Shown here piece by piece: positions 4,852 through 5,882 of a DNA stretch of 5,882 nt. The stretch comes from Nitrospiria bacterium (GTDB lineage: Bacteria > Nitrospirota > Nitrospiria > Nitrospirales > UBA8639): NCBI GenBank assembly GCA_030430725.1, contig JAUIKP010000230.1, positions 1 to 5,882 of the forward strand, read 5' to 3'. The stretch's first letter is position 1, and each line of letters opens with the position of its first letter. Below the pieces are notes generated by a model, which saw only the letters and a list, made by a program, of their open reading frames with translations, was not told where the DNA came from and did not search any database. The position numbers were made by a program, and so were the translations under genes.

Positions 4852-5882
4852 CGATCGATGCTCGTTTCCGGCCCAGCCATACCCGTTCGGTACTGGGAAA
4901 GGGCACTTTTAGTTCTGCGGCAAAATCCTGCAACGTGTTGCCACTGAGCAAATGACCCAATCCTGTGCGATACCGTTTGGCGAAACGGCGTTGCCAGGTT
5001 TGGGGGTGCTCGCGAATGGCTAGGGCCACCGCATCATGAATGAGCCGGGCTCCGTTATATCTGCGTTTGAGCAGGCGCAGGACCTCATAAATTTCTTCAG
5101 GAATATCCATGGCGTCGAATTCCACCCGGTGTTCCCACAGGAATTGGTCTAAATAGTCCGGTGCCGGCATCCATTCGCGTTTCCAGGGAAGCCTGGCTTT
5201 CATGCCTTTCGTCGCGGCTTCTGTCCGGGCAAGGAGATAATCGGCATGGCTCATCCGATTGGCCGCGGCTTCTCCCCGGAGCCATCGAAGGCAGATCGCC
5301 TTCACCAGACATAAATTGGCCACCACGAATTCCGGAATGTTGGAATCGAACACACGGATTTCCAGAGTGGGAGGTTTGGTTTTCCGCCCTTGGCTATAGA
5401 CGAGTTCCCTGGTATCGACCGATGTGAGGTCCCCTCGTTTCGTGGGTGTGAAGTATGTGGCATTTCCACGAAGAAACCGGTTGGAAGCTTTGCCCGTGAC
5501 TTTTTTGTCCCAAATGGGAGAATTGGCTCCTGTCGCGATCAGCAACGGGAGCTGGTCATGGAGATGCCAACTGAGCGCAGTGGCTTCTTGTTTGGTGAGT
5601 TTGCGATTGGCGACAGAGATGTGGAGATGGGTGCCGGCAAACCGGTTGGTCCAGCCTCCCACAAATAACGGCACACGATAGTCCTGTTCGTCTTCTCGAC
5701 TGCGATACAGGCCTCGCAGATATTTTCGCAACCCGGCCTTGAGTAAAAACAAACTTTCCCGGATGGTCGTGAATGGTCGGCTATTATATTCACTGCCGAT
5801 GGAGGCATCGCGGGTGAATCGTTCGCCGGATTCAGAAAGACCGGGCCGGGGTTTTGAAAGGCGTCTGCCGATCTTGTGATCG
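4844..5882 (-). CDS. carboxylate-amine ligase, GCS2/amidoligase type (N-terminus beyond window)
   Basis: The last 345 residues are visible. The frame is open through the window edge, so the gene starts beyond 5882; a TTG at 5752 is just an internal Leu codon, since conserved-looking sequence continues upstream of it. Family signs, numbered in the visible part: RDASIGSEYNSRPF (24-37), GTHLHISV (83-90), LPLLIATGANSPIWD (111-125) followed by TGKAS, and a C-terminal TLEIRVFDSN (162-171). These match the pattern of glutamate-cysteine-ligase-like (YbdK/GCS2) and related amidoligases: acidic strand residues for metal-ATP, an H-x-H strand, an N/S-SP-x-W loop and an E-x-R strand. It should couple ATP hydrolysis to forming an amide bond between a carboxylate and an amine; substrates are not readable. 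It overlaps the downstream C26 hydrolase by 8 bp. Family certainty is moderate because the similarity is motif-level. Confidence 0.72.
   Translation of the reverse strand, partial: DHKIGRRLSKPRPGLSESGERFTRDASIGSEYNSRPFTTIRESLFLLKAGLRKYLRGLYRSREDEQDYRVPLFVGGWTNRFAGTHLHISVANRKLTKQEATALSWHLHDQLPLLIATGANSPIWDKKVTGKASNRFLRGNATYFTPTKRGDLTSVDTRELVYSQGRKTKPPTLEIRVFDSNIPEFVVANLCLVKAICLRWLRGEAAANRMSHADYLLARTEAATKGMKARLPWKREWMPAPDYLDQFLWEHRVEFDAMDIPEEIYEVLRLLKRRYNGARLIHDAVALAIREHPQTWQRRFAKRYRTGLGHLLSGNTLQDFAAELKVPFPSTERVWLGRKRASIDE

Noticed and set aside
5539..5808. Minus-strand 89-residue frame starting at 5808
   Set aside because: It overlaps the ligase in another frame; the ligase frame shows conserved-looking motifs across the same bases.

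Overview
The window reads as an accessory stretch of a chromosome or contig from a Gram-negative-type bacterium, most plausibly a Nitrospira-like member of Nitrospirota. That call rests on my memory of similar interspersed repeats in Nitrospira genomes (the GCCAGCGGCGTTCTCGCC / GTACGCTCCGC type) and on a mid-50s percent GC impression; neither was checked against a database. All four recognisable genes lie on the minus strand, in two overlapping pairs separated by about 0.8 kb of repeat-rich, gene-free DNA.

From right to left (the direction of transcription), 5882-4844 holds the C-terminal 345 residues of a carboxylate-amine ligase of the GCS2/amidoligase type, whose N-terminus lies outside the window. 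It overlaps by 8 bp (ATGAGTAA) a class I glutamine amidotransferase-fold hydrolase of the peptidase C26/PuuD type (4851-4105). Together they look like a make/cleave (or ligase/amidotransferase) pair acting on an unknown gamma-glutamyl or amide-linked compound. Region 4104-3294 contains three interspersed repeats: two copies of one element with inverted ends and flanking direct repeats (3255-3445 and 3757-3995), and a different element with inverted ends (3583-3691). A 22-nt motif is shared between the two families.

The left pair is an NtrC-type two-component system: a membrane histidine kinase (3293-1653) and a sigma-54-dependent response regulator (1660-302), with an 8-bp overlap. The most interesting observation is at the kinase 5' end. 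Repeat copy 1 appears to have inserted into the first codons of the kinase gene. Removing the element and one copy of the flanking TGCCAGG restores an upstream ATG (3459-3457) in frame with the kinase, giving M-I-S-W-H-L-P-W. In the present sequence that ATG runs into a stop after 22 codons, and the kinase frame can start only at ATGs inside the element, so residues 1-12 or so ([12 protein letters not shown]) are element-encoded. Whether the kinase is still made at normal level cannot be told from sequence. The kinase also has Lys instead of the usual acidic residue next to its phospho-accepting His.

The left 300 bp (1-301) has no convincing gene. It contains a long nested inverted repeat (12-92) and a tandem set of degenerate palindromic units (190-290) just downstream of the regulator stop.
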